Below are positions 20,493-30,165 of a stretch of DNA of 30,165 bases, in pieces. The notes under the pieces are model-generated. The model ran no database searches, was not told where the DNA came from, and saw only the letters and a list, made by a program, of their open reading frames with translations. Positions within the stretch are counted from its first letter, which is position 1. Each line of letters starts with the position of its first letter. The stretch is from Copromyces sp. CBS 386.78 (lineage: Eukaryota > Ascomycota > Sordariomycetes > Sordariales > Sordariaceae), in NCBI GenBank assembly GCA_030685235.1, contig MU839307.1:1-30165 (forward strand). The letters run 5' to 3'. Made by a program: the position numbers and the translations under genes.

Positions 20493-22249
20493 TTAATCAG
20501 ACTCGCTCTCAGAACCCAAGAAAGCGAAATCCGCTCTGTGCTTGGCCGGGGCTCTAACCCTCGCCTTTGGCTCCGCATCCTCCGAATCGTCATCGTCGTT
20601 ATCATCATCATCGTCTTCGTCGTCCTCCTGGACTACATCATCATCATCATCATCATCCGCATCCTCCTCACCACTACCCTCCTTCTCCGCCTTCTTCTTT
20701 TTCTTCGTCTTCTTCTCCTTCTTATCCTCCCCATCCCCAGCTTCCTCGTCATCCTCCTCTTCCTCCTCAGAATCACTCTCCAGCTTCAAACTCTTCACCT
20801 TGGCCGCTGCCCTCCGTCTAGGCCTTCCCCCATCGCCCAATCCCCAGCTCTGCTCTCCCTCCTTCACGGCCTCCAGCTCCTTCTCCAACTCCATGCGCAT
20901 CTTGATCTCCTTTGCTTTGGACTCGGAGAAGCGGCCGGTCATTCCTATCTCATTGAGCATGTGCTTAAGATGCCTGACCTTCGCCTTGGTGTCATCGCCG
21001 TACTTCTTGAGCTCGAATGCCCAGATCTTGCGGATGCCGCACTTGAGTAGCTGGCTTTGGAGCTGCTTGATTAGGACTTCGTCAGGGGAGAGGTCGGCGG
21101 AGGCGGATTTGGATTTTGCGCGGCCCTTGCTGGTGCTGGCGCTGGCGCTGGCGGCCTCCTTGGAAGCGGCTTTGCCGCGTCCCTTGCCGCCGCGCTTGGG
21201 AGGCTCGTCGAAGACCTCGGACATGGAACTTTCGCCGTTGTCATTGTCGGCCGGTGGGGCGTTCGTGGGCTTGGATTCGGACATCGACTCTTTAGAGGCG
21301 CCCTTTTTGGTGTTGGCTTTCCGTCTGGGGGGTTCGTCGTCAATGACTTCGGAGAGCTCGCTCTCGTCGTCTGAGGCTGGTTTCGTCTCTTTCTCCTCCG
21401 CTTTGGTCTCCTCGTCTTTCGTGTCCTTCTCCTTGGGGGTGTCGACATCCATGGCGTCCGATAGCTCGCTTGACTTGTTCCCATCACCCTCCAGTCCCGC
21501 CTCGTCGATTTCGCTAAGCAGGGACTCTACATCGGATGCTTCGACCTCCTTCTTCTTCGCAGCGGCGGCATTCTTGGTTGGCTTGCCCTTGGCAGCAGCA
21601 GCCTTGGCGGGGGGTTTCGCTCTCTTCTTAGGTCGTTCCTCAGACTCGCTCGCTTCGGCTTCCTCTTCGTCGTCATTGTTGGACACACTCTTCCTCTTGT
21701 TCCTGCCCGTCGCCTTTGTCGCATTGCGCTTGTTGGTTGGTTCCTCTTCGGATTCGTCGGCGTCAAATTCCTCCTCTTCGTCCTCCTCGCTATCTTCGGG
21801 CTCGCTTAGCTCGGACTCCTCCTCTTCGGAAGGTGTCGCCTCCTTCTTTGCGCGCTTCTTCGGAGGTGCTTTGGTTTTCGCTTTGGCGCTGGCTTTCATC
21901 TTCTTGGGGCTTGGTTTCGCTGGAGCGGAGGATTGGGATGGTTCAGCTTCGTCTGATTCTATCTTGGCCTACAATGGAGGGTAACCTTCTGTCAGCAATT
22001 GGTTTTCATCTTTCTGTACTGCCAAAACTGAATTCGTCAGCTACTCACGAGAGTGTCCATGACAAGTTCCTTGCTCTTTGCCTTCCAGTCGCCATCTTTG
22101 AGATAGCCTTCACCAAGTTTGAGCTTCTTCTCGACGGACTCGCGCACGGCGTTGACGGTCAACTCTTGCGGAGCGTGGTAGATGCGGTGCACGGCATCTG
22201 CGATCTCTGTCTCGATTGTCGCATCGGCGACCTTTTTGCGGGGAGGCAT
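20493..22249 (-). CDS. Acidic nuclear protein with DEK_C and HIRIP3-like domains
   Basis: Two exons, 22249-22049 and 21968-20493, with an 80-nt GT-AG intron in phase 0, encode 558 residues. Residues about 8-64 form a DEK C-terminal domain (IETEIADAVHRIYH through YLKDGDWKAKSKELVMDTL), a helical DNA/chromatin-binding fold. Residues 68-355 are disordered, with alternating Lys/Arg-rich and Glu/Ser-rich blocks, repeated SELSE motifs and nuclear-localisation-like KKRAKK. Residues 360-443 resemble the conserved region of the histone-binding protein HIRIP3 (LLKCGIRKIW, HLKHMLNEIGMTGRFS, KEIKMRMELEKELE). The tail is Asp/Glu-rich (about 465-535), as in histone chaperones. A chromatin or histone-chaperone role is inferred from these features. 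The antisense strand of exon 2 is open for 480 codons only because the coding strand avoids certain codons. Confidence 0.85.
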
Positions 22250-23159
22250 GGTTGCTGCAAGGAGGTGCAGGTTAAGTTCGGGTTGTGTTTTCGGTGTCGC
22301 AAGCGCAATGACCTTCGGAATCGATATTCAGGGTCCTTAAAGATGGAATAATAATATTCCCTGTCACGAAGCTCTCCCGTATCGTTAAAGATGGAATGCG
22401 ATGGATGACGTTGGTGATCGCGTCCTGGAGGTTCGTGTCTGAGACGCGAACAGATGGGGCCGGTGGATCTGATGCGGAGCCCGGGCCAGCGAGACGACGG
22501 CATCAGTGGAGACGAGGGTCTTTGATGTTGGACAAAAGCGGTTGGGCCCAAGCGTTTTGAAAGAGCTGTCCTAAAACGGTAGGCCTGAGGTCCGTGTGCA
22601 AGCACTGCTGCACTGTATTCTAGTAGACAACAGAACTCAAAAACATCACCACCATCATTGTCGCCTGTTGCTCTTCTACGGCTTAATCATCGCCATGTTA
22701 CGCAAGCTAGGTATTGCAACCAACTCCTCGCTTGCATTATTTCACTGCCGGTTTCATGCTCCCAATCAGCTTTGTTCGTCCTACCTACGAACTCAAGTTT
22801 GGTCGATGGTTGATGTGCAGGGCAGACCTCTTGGTATTTGCTGACTGCAGTTTATTGCGCTCCCGCCCTCCTATGCCCCCTTCAAATGCTCCAAAGTCTT
22901 GGTCCTGTCCTACGTTTAGGGTTACAGTCAGCTGAAGAGGTGTCGAGCGCGGCCGCCAGGGGATCCGGGGCGGGATGATCAATCCAACCACATGCCTTGC
23001 GAGACTGGGGAATGTTGTGAGCTGGCCAAGTTATATCGAAAAGCTGAAGCCCCAAGAGTGTACCCTCGCCTAGAAAGATGGTAGGAAGCTCGATATTGTT
23101 GCATCATAGCTGGTTGGGAGCAGATCATCACAGAGTGTCCAGATCCATCTTGGAAATGA
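22250..23159. other. Divergent intergenic region between DEK_C gene and TRI14-like pseudogene
   Basis: About 900 bases hold the promoter of the chromatin-protein gene on the left and the former promoter of the pseudogene on the right. Open frames are short and unsupported. Adjacent NotI- and BamHI-type sites at about 22951-22967 are noted but carry no other sign of vector sequence. Confidence 0.45.
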
Positions 23160-23165
23160 TATAAA
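23160..23165 (+). promoter_or_regulatory. TATA element of the TRI14-like pseudogene
   Basis: TATAAA lies 73 bases upstream of the pseudogene's ATG at 23238, followed by a pyrimidine-rich leader (tccatcttctcccctttt). It suggests the promoter survived longer than the reading frame. Confidence 0.5.
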
Positions 23166-23237
23166 CTCCATCTTCTCCCCTTTTCACAGCAATCGCTACA
23201 GACACTCTAGCCACTTTGATGGAATAACCCAGTAGCC

Positions 23238-24195
23238 ATGGTCAGAAGCATTTCGATCCTGGGCTTGGCCCTCTCAAGGGTCCTTGGAGCCCACGCATGG
23301 CCCAGCCTCTCTCTCTTTCCAAGGACCAACAGTAAAAGGGTAACTTCACCATCGACTACTTCCAGCTCTAGACCGAAAATGCCGACTGGGACGCCCATTC
23401 CTGCCAAGTCATCTTCGGGTGAGTATCTCCCCTCTGCACCCCAAACCATCTCCCCGTCACCACACATCTTCCTTCTCCCAACCCAGACTCTTTACCTTCA
23501 TACTCCCATACTGACAAACCACCATGCAGCTCCCTCTGGAACGGCTCCGTCGCAATCTACGATCCCTACAAGGACAAAATGACCCAGGTTATTACGTACC
23601 CCGGCATCACCAACACCGGCACCACCCACATAGGCGGCGTCGCCCGCGACCCCTTCACAGGTCTCTACACAATCCTCACCGATCCCGCCGCAGCATGGGC
23701 CACCGAAGGCGCGGACCTGCGCGGGGACCACCTGTTGATCAAATACATCCCCCTCGACCACCGCACCCTCTGGACTGTGAGCTTGACCACTGTAACAAAA
23801 GAGCGCTACGGCGGGTTGCAAGATGTGGAAACAGACGGGCGGGGAAACACGTATGTGGTGGGGACCTTCCCGGGGACGGTACTGAGGGTTGATAAACATG
23901 GACGGGAGATTAAGGAGTGGTATGTGCCGCAGCCGTTTCCGGAGATAACCCAGGGAGTACCGTTCGCGAAAAGGGGGTTTGGAGGACTAGCTGCCGTGCC
24001 CAGGGACGGAGGTGTTGTTGAGTAAATGATGGGGACGGCCAGATCTATCGTTTTGACATGCGCGCTGAAAGAGGCAAGCCCGTGGCGGTGCCCATTTCCC
24101 CAAAGGTGTTGTATAACGATGCCGACGCTATCTATCTGCCGCCCAAGTATGGGGGTAGCGTACTGCTGGTGGCTAGCAGCGGTCATAACAAGTCA
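23238..24195 (+). pseudogene. Broken, 3'-truncated TRI14-like secreted beta-propeller gene
   Basis: The ATG at 23238 starts a signal peptide (hydrophobic core ISILGLALSRVLGAHA). Around 23338 the frame shifts by an indel into a segment with FTIDYFQL, where a TAG interrupts the conserved 'YPENADWD' region. A 111-nt intron (23419-23529, GTGAGT to CAG) follows. Exon 2 is open to 24025 with motifs of fungal TRI14/SMP-30-like propellers: NGSVAIYDPY, HIGGVARDPFTGLYTIL, RYGGLQDVETD, GNTYVVGTFPGTVLRVDK. Just before 24026 a second frameshift moves the continuation (DGDGQIYRFDMRAERGKP, DAIYLPPKYGGSVLLVASS) to another frame. Similarity stops at about 24190, where the repeat begins. Trichothecene TRI14 is linked to virulence in Fusarium, but TRI14-like genes are widespread in species that make no trichothecenes, so no toxin cluster is implied. 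The gene cannot make a full protein. Confidence 0.7.
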
Positions 24196-24310
24196 AGTAG
24201 GGTGGGTTAAGTCAAGTAAGTAAGTCAAATTAAGTAAATAAGTAGGGAGGTCCCGGTAAAACGAGTAAGTAGAGAACCTCTACTTGACTTACTTAACTTA
24301 CTTACCATAT
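24196..24310. repeat. Imperfect inverted repeat at the gene-island/RIP-block junction
   Basis: Left arm (about 24209-24244) is built from AAGTAAGT/AGTCAA units (taagtcaaattaagtaaat). The right arm (24280-24305) is an imperfect reverse complement (ctacttgacttacttaactt). The roughly 35-base loop contains gggaggtcccgg and gagaacctc. It looks like a short non-autonomous DNA element or the terminal repeat of a larger one. No target-site duplication could be proven. It begins exactly where the TRI14-like gene loses similarity. Confidence 0.6.
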
Positions 24311-24714
24311 CAAAGGGTTAGGGTTTAAGGTGGGAAACCGACCAAATTTTGGCCGCTTAAAATAGCCATCGTTAGCCCCCAAAGTCCCCCAAAGGTTATT
24401 ATTTCTCCAATTATCAAAATTGTTTATATGTATTCTATTTCAATTAATAGTATAGTTTACTAGTGCTTAGCGAGCGTTTTAATTAATAATTTCGAAAATT
24501 TTAGTATTATTTAAAAATATTCGTTTTTTCTCCCTTTTTTTCGTACCTAATTAAATTAATTTTCGTTATATTTAATTAAAGTAGATTGCGTTAAATTTAT
24601 TAATTTCCTTCCTTTATATCGCCAATTAGTACTAATTTCTATTTAGTACTATTAGTATTATTACAATTAATTGCTACGATAACCGTTATCGTCGATTTCG
24701 ATATTATTTCTAAT
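24311..24714. other. RIP-mutated AT-rich sequence, nothing recognised
   Basis: The sequence is AT-rich with very few CA/TG dinucleotides. No open frame, domain or terminal repeat could be identified. It probably belongs to a mutated repeat between the inverted repeat and the LTR-like edge at 24715. Confidence 0.5.
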
Positions 24715-24965
24715 TGTAAGGGGTGCAGCACAATTGGCACAGGTGCTAGCCTAAACGATCGATAAGGTTCTACGAGGAAAGAAAGAAGGGAAGGGAGCCT
24801 ACAAGGCAAGCGAGCTAGCCAGCTATCCTTTTCAAGGGACGTACGGGGTGCACGGGCTAAGGGGGTTTACCGGTATAGTAGGGTTGCCGGTACGGCAATT
24901 CGCCTAGCGATTACTAGGTACGTTAGCCACGGGCATTAGCCCTATAATATTAGCCCCCCCCCTTC
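24715..24965 (-). repeat. Candidate long terminal repeat segment with low RIP damage
   Basis: The composition changes sharply at 24715 from RIP-like to near normal GC for about 240 bases, then back. The edge reads TGTAAGGGGTGCAGCAC on the plus strand, i.e. a minus-strand end of ...CTTACA, compatible with the TG...CA ends of LTRs. It lies downstream of the minus-strand chromovirus pol, where a 3' LTR is expected. The inner border of the LTR was not determined, and the partner LTR would be beyond the window. An unrelated solo repeat is the alternative. Confidence 0.4.
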
Positions 24966-25499
24966 TCCTCCAATTAGATAGTTAAATATATAAACGTAAC
25001 CTATTATATATATCCCAAATATTAAACGACAAGCCCTTTCTAATAGCGCGCGCCTATTTATCTCAACCGTAAAATTTTTCTCCCTCTCTCCCTCCTTCTC
25101 CTCTTTTCCTTCGCAATTATTATTATATTGTATTGTAAATATCCCCCCCTCCTATTACTTAATTTCTAATTCAATTACTATAATTATTACCCCCCTTATT
25201 ACTCCTCCCCTTTATTTACTTTTATACTCCCTTAATTACTATTATACCACTCGTTATTTTACCCCGCTCTTATATCCACCCACTAACCACTCACTTAAAC
25301 TATTATAATTATTAAAATATTTAATTTCACCCCTACCCCCGACCCGAATATAATATAAGATTTCTTAAAATTCTAATAATTTCGTCGTATATAGTAATAG
25401 TTATAATAACTATTTTTATTGTTTTTTACTCCGCTAACCCCTTCCCCCGCTCCCCGCTACCGCGTTATCTTCAAACCGGTTTAAACCCGCCCGAATATT

Positions 25500-26366
25500 A
25501 CTACTACTAATATTAATAGAGAGATTATTACTAAAGCTGCTATTACCGCTGCTATTGCCGCTACCGCCGCTCCGTTTTTAAATTAGTATATATACTACTT
25601 AATTAATAAATATAATTATACTACCCCCGCCGCTAATAATATAATTACTACGTATCTAACATACTAATACACTAAAAAACCTTATAAACTAACGTTAAAA
25701 TAGGCTTAGAAATTCTTTATTACTTAATATATAATTAAGTATATTTTAAATTTTAAACGCGAATTATTTATCGCTACTTTTAAAACGTTTAATTATTTAA
25801 TAATTATAAAAAAAGTTAAAGATATTAATATCTTTACGTAAATTTCTCTTTCCTATTTAATTTATTCCTATATTTATTACTCCGCTAATAATTCCTAAGC
25901 GCGAATTAATTTTAAAATAATTGCCCGCTAACCGTCCCCTTCTATTAAAGTCGAAGGTCCGTTATCTTCCTTAATAACCGAAATTTAATCTTTAAAAAAT
26001 TAAATAATTGAATTTTCTAAATTTAAAGGGAAGATAACGGCCTTTAAAAATAATATAAAATTAGTCGAATAAATAGCCGACGCTATTGTCTAACACGATT
26101 TTAATAATATAATAATCGTTTATAATAATTAAAAAGAGTATAAAGAAAAAACCGCCGTTATTTCCTCCCTTACCCCTACTATTACTATTCCCGCTACCCC
26201 TACTACCGCCTCCCCTACCCCCGCTACTATTATTCCTACCGCTCTTATTACTACTATTAAAAATATTATTAAATCCTCCGCCGCTCCTAAGCGCCGGGCG
26301 CGTATTTACAGTAGTACCGCCACTAAACGGTTTAAAAAAACTTCGAACCTTAATAAATTTTCGTAA
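25500..26366 (+). pseudogene. RIP-degraded plus-strand ORF antisense to the chromovirus
   Basis: One frame (codon starts divisible by 3) reads as a coherent protein of about 285 codons ending at TAA 26364-26366. It has an Ala-rich start (KAAITAAIAATAAP), a central helical part (KKPYKLTLK, NFKRELFIATFKTFNY, KKVKDINIFT), a coiled-coil-like stretch (SLITEI, FKGKITAFKNNIKLVE), a Pro/Thr-rich linker and a basic end (APKRRAR, TKRFKKTSNL). Its 13 internal stops are ten TAA and three TAG with no TGA, each explainable as CAA/CAG or TGG hit by RIP. It lies between the end of pol and the candidate LTR but on the opposite strand. It may be an additional antisense ORF of the element, or the gag of another element inserted head-on. 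No family is recognised. Confidence 0.45.
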
Positions 26367-26587
26367 TAAAATACTATTTATTTACCCTTTAACATTCGTT
26401 TATTTAATGGAATCCGCCCCCTACCGTCCTTACTATCGCCCCCCTACGCCGAAAATATTCGCCCCGCTTCGTATAACCCCTACGCTATAACTACTTCGAA
26501 CTTTATTAGTAAAAAGAAGGAAAATATAAAAATTAATATTAATTAAACTATAAAGGATTTACTAAATAATAAAATAATAAGGGATAT

Positions 26588-29500
26588 TTAATATATTCGG
26601 AACTTCGCCCTAATTAATTTCGAATTTCTTCTAATATTGCGAACTAATTCTTCTCTTATAATTCTATAATTAATTAACTTTATTCCGTTCGTAAAATCCT
26701 CTAAAAGAAAGTTTTTAACCTATTAGTCGGCTAGTCTATTATTAATATCCGCCGCTCTATATTTACTTTCGAATTCGTTAAATACCTTTATTTCTTTAAA
26801 TTCTATTAAAAATTCTTAAATAAAATCGTAATACCCCTTCTATTTAACTAAAACTTTATAAATAGGTCCCCCTCTCCTATAATTAATAAATATATAAAGG
26901 ATTTCCTCTACCTACTATTCGAATTCTCCTTCTACTTTTATAATTAGCGGTTAATTATCGATAAACTTCTACCCTAATAGCGGATCTTAAACTACCTACT
27001 ATAAAAAATCTATATAGAAAATATTATAAATAGTTCGAAAGAAGTTAGAAAATTCTATAACGTACGGAGAAAAAACTTTTAAAATTATATACTTTATATA
27101 TAATTAATTTAATTTCTTCTTAGAATAATCGGTACTATAATTCTTAAAGTTAAACTAAACTTTATTCCCGATTTAGAAGCGCTTAATTAATTAACAATAT
27201 TAGTTAGCGAATTTCTCTTACTATTAGGCGGCCGCCGCTATAATAACTTAATACAAATCCGTAATTTACTATAGCTTTTAAACGAATTAATAAATTCGCT
27301 TCTTAAAAGAGAAGAGCGGAGGTCCGTTCGTAGGCTCTTTAATAATAATAATTAGGAATTCTACGTTAAATCCGTAAATAATAAAAAATAAACTTATATT
27401 AATTGAAATATTAACGCAGCTATTAATAATTAGCTAGGCTATCGGATACTATTTATTCTAATTATCTTAAACGTAATTAATAACTATTCGAAAATAAGCG
27501 TAAATCTCTTAATTTATCCGCTTAAAACTATTATCAATTTAAAAGTAATAAATAGTATTAAAGAGCTATTTAATATAGAGGAACTTATAGAGCTTCGCCT
27601 AGAAACGGTTCGTCTAGTTAGAACCACGATCGCTAATAATAAATTTAAAAATACTATAATATTTAACGAAATATTATAAAAACCGTTTTATATAGAATTT
27701 AACGTCTATAAACAATATCGGCTCAAAAATAATATTCTTATTAAACCGGTTTTTAATAACCTAGAAATAGGTATTACTATTCGAATTTAAAAGGTTTATA
27801 ATAAAATCCATCTAAATTTTTCTATTAAACTATTCCAAGATTAGTAGTAGTCGTAGGAGACCCCGTTTCTATTCTCTCTAAACCTTCGTAGAATTATAAA
27901 TATAACAGTTGCGGAAGAATTACCGAATATAAGCCCCTAATAGCAACTAGTAAAAATATTAAATAAGTACTATTATAATACTTTCTCTTCTTAAGTAGCC
28001 GAAAATATAAAAATTATAAATAATTTAAATAAAAATTATACGGAAGGTCTTAAATTATTAATATTAGTCCGTAAGGTTAATAAAATCGGACTTAGTATAA
28101 ATAAGCGTTCTAGGAATTTAAAGGCGGCCTTAATAGTAAAATCGACTGCGGGAATTAATATTATAATCGACAATTTATGTTTTTAATTTTAAGGATAAAT
28201 TGAGGTATTATTCGTTATTTTGGATTACTACTTTAATTTACTAGTATAAAGAATCTTTAGGGGCTATTTAATCCTAAAACTATTGTAAATCCGGATTTTC
28301 AAATATTTTTATACCCTCCTTCCTAGTACGGATAACCCGGGAAACGGAAATGCGGAACGGGCTATAAAATTCGAGAGCGGAATCCGGTATTATTTATAAG
28401 TCGCGGGCCTTACAGTCCTATTTGGTAAATATATCCTATTCCTACTGGAATAAAGCGTTAAAAATTACCCCTTCCTTATTTAACCAATATTCAATACTAA
28501 AATTAAATTATAATAAATATTCAACCTAGCGAACCTGCCGTTTAGAAAGCTATTATATCTTTATAAAGTATTTTAAATTCCAATAGTTAATTAGGATAGT
28601 AAAGGATTTATAATTATATAATTTAGCCGACTATTATTCTAAATAATTAATAATCGTAAATATTTCCTTATTATAAATAAAGTAATTCTGCTCTATAATA
28701 TTTAACTTCCGCGAATAGTAATTAATAACCGCCCGCTTTCTAAATTCGTTAACTTCTTATAAAATAATTCCGCCCAACGTAAAACTATTATAATCCGTCT
28801 TTAAAAATATTTTTTTATTAGGGTTAAATTCTATAAAGATTAGGGCCTTCGTAAATAGCGTTTTAAATAATTAGAAAGTACTTTCGTATTCCTTAATTTA
28901 TTTAAAGGCTACCCCTTTACTAATAAATACTATTAACGGGGCTACTACCTTCGAAAATTATAGTATAAATATCTTATAATAATTAACGAATTTAAAGAAA
29001 TTATAAATACCCTTCTAAAAATTAAATAAAAACTATTCGAAAATAGCTTTAACCTTTTTAGAGTCGGTTTATATTCTAACGCTTGCGTAAATAATAAAAT
29101 TAAAATATTTAACCTTTTTAATTGTAAATTCGTATTTATCCAAGTTTCAATAGAAGTTTGCGTTAAAAAACTTCTTTAATATTAAGCGGACTTTAACTTC
29201 GTAATCCTCTTTAGTACCTAAAGTATAAATAAGAACGTTATTTATATAAGCCGTATAGAATTTATTAAAATATTTGTAAAGGATATAATTAATATACCGT
29301 TAAAATATTACCGGCGCGCTAATTAGCCTAAAGGGTACAACTAACTATTCGAATAACCTATATTGTATTTGAAATACCGTTTTTTATTCTTCTCCTATAA
29401 TTATCCGAATTTTATAGAACGCTTATATAATATCGACCTTTGTATATTATTTAATCCCTTTTAAAACGCGGAATATTTCGCTAATAAGCGGTAAAGGATA

Positions 29501-30165
29501 ATAGTTTACTCGTATAATAGTATTCAAAATACGGTAATCGCAATAAAAGCGGAATCTATTGCCCGGCTTCCGTACGAAGAAAATTAAAGTTTCCGCTTCT
29601 AAATTACTAATATAAATAAAACCCTTATCTAAAAGGTCTTTAAAAATCTTCTTTAAAATTAGGAACTCTTTATAAATTATATTATAAAGTAGACTAAAGG
29701 GGATTAGTAATTCCCTACTATTTTTATCCTTCTTAATTTCGATTTTATAATCGATTCCGGGATAATAAAAGTTATATTTATCCGCCTCCTATTTTATTTA
29801 AAGGAGTAAAAGGTTATAATACTTCTTTAAAATTATTTTTTGTAATTATTCTTCAATATAAATTTTCTTAGGCTATAGGGCCTTTTCGACGTTTTTTAAG
29901 CTTATAGTATAAATAGCTTTTTTTACCGCCCTACTATTAAATTCCCTCCTAATCTTCTGTACGTAATTAACGAAGGTAATAATTATTATATAAATAGTAG
30001 ACTTAATATCTTTAATAAATTCCGTATTTAGGGCTTGCTCTCTACCTACGTATAGGACCCAATAATTTATAATGAGAATGTCTTTTCGCACCGTAATGAA
30101 TGTCTTCCGGCACCGTAGCCCCACCCACTTACACCCTTCCCGCGCGCTAATGCACCCCAAAATTT
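26588..30165 (-). mobile_element. RIP-inactivated Ty3/gypsy chromovirus pol (RT, RNase H, integrase, chromodomain)
   Basis: One minus-strand frame (codon starts congruent to 1 mod 3) runs from the window edge to about 26588 with only nonsense and missense changes. In order: pre-RT region open at 30160-29873 (then FIYISNLEAETLIFFVRKPG), RT core with YCDYRILNTII and PLPLI (about 29580-29500), and the catalytic box reading YINN instead of YxDD (29248-29237). Then RNase H (about 28850-28400), a zinc-binding integrase start with CYIY where CxxC is expected (27907-27896), MDFIINL, and SDRGSN (27634-27623). The integrase C-terminal GNKV...FKN block is near 27140. The chromodomain is at about 26935-26750 with the LVKWKGY tryptophan replaced by TAG at 26842-26840. 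Gag, protease and the 5' LTR lie beyond the right edge. It cannot transpose. Confidence 0.9.

Noticed and set aside
20542..21984. A 480-codon Ser/Leu-rich open frame on the plus strand opposite the DEK_C gene.
   Set aside because: It is the antisense image of a Lys/Glu/Asp-rich coding exon (TC-rich complement codes Ser/Leu). The minus-strand gene has clear domains and a consistent intron.
22951..22967. Adjacent NotI- and BamHI-type sites resembling a cloning polylinker.
   Set aside because: No other vector-like sequence or further polylinker sites surround them; chance in GC-rich DNA is sufficient.
27550..28190. A long plus-strand frame with few stops in the right RIP block, at first taken as a second antisense protein.
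   Set aside because: The minus strand here encodes integrase motifs (CYIY, MDFIINL, SDRGSN) in the same frame as RT and chromodomain, so the plus frame is a shadow. This is a caution for the antisense ORF at 25500-26366, which has no competing sense-strand domain.

Overview
The window reads as a gene island from a filamentous ascomycete, probably a Sordariomycete. The supporting signs are short introns of 51-111 nt with GTRNGT donors and CTAAC-like branch sites, a normal-composition gene block, and two flanking AT-rich blocks. In those blocks transposon reading frames are preserved, but CA/TG has been converted to TA, which is the signature of repeat-induced point mutation (RIP).

Layout: positions 1-2330 hold a hexamer microsatellite and a RIP-degraded Tad1-like LINE (plus strand). 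Positions 2331-24195 are the gene island. It contains a cytochrome P450 (minus), a large protein with a dead Copia-type Pol beta-barrel domain (plus), a MATE-like transporter (minus, with a GC-AG intron), a secreted aspartylglucosaminidase-type N-terminal hydrolase (plus), a secreted double-psi beta-barrel protein with a GPI-like tail (minus), tRNA-Arg(ACG) (minus), a broken 2EXR-type gene (minus), the AP-1 beta adaptin gene (minus), a DEK_C/HIRIP3-like acidic chromatin protein (minus) and a broken TRI14-like beta-propeller gene (plus). The last gene is cut off at a short inverted-repeat element. From about 24200 to the right end lies a second RIP block holding a Ty3/gypsy chromovirus on the minus strand. 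Its RT, RNase H, integrase and chromodomain share one reading frame. A possible antisense extra ORF and an LTR-like edge sit downstream of pol.

The intact genes do not form one pathway. They are housekeeping genes (adaptin, tRNA, chromatin protein) mixed with secretion or secondary-metabolism type genes (P450, MATE, secreted proteins). The most informative signals are the domesticated Copia-derived gene, the antisense ORF in the chromovirus, and gene decay at the edge of the right repeat block. All exon boundaries were built by hand from splice consensus and frame; no database search was possible.
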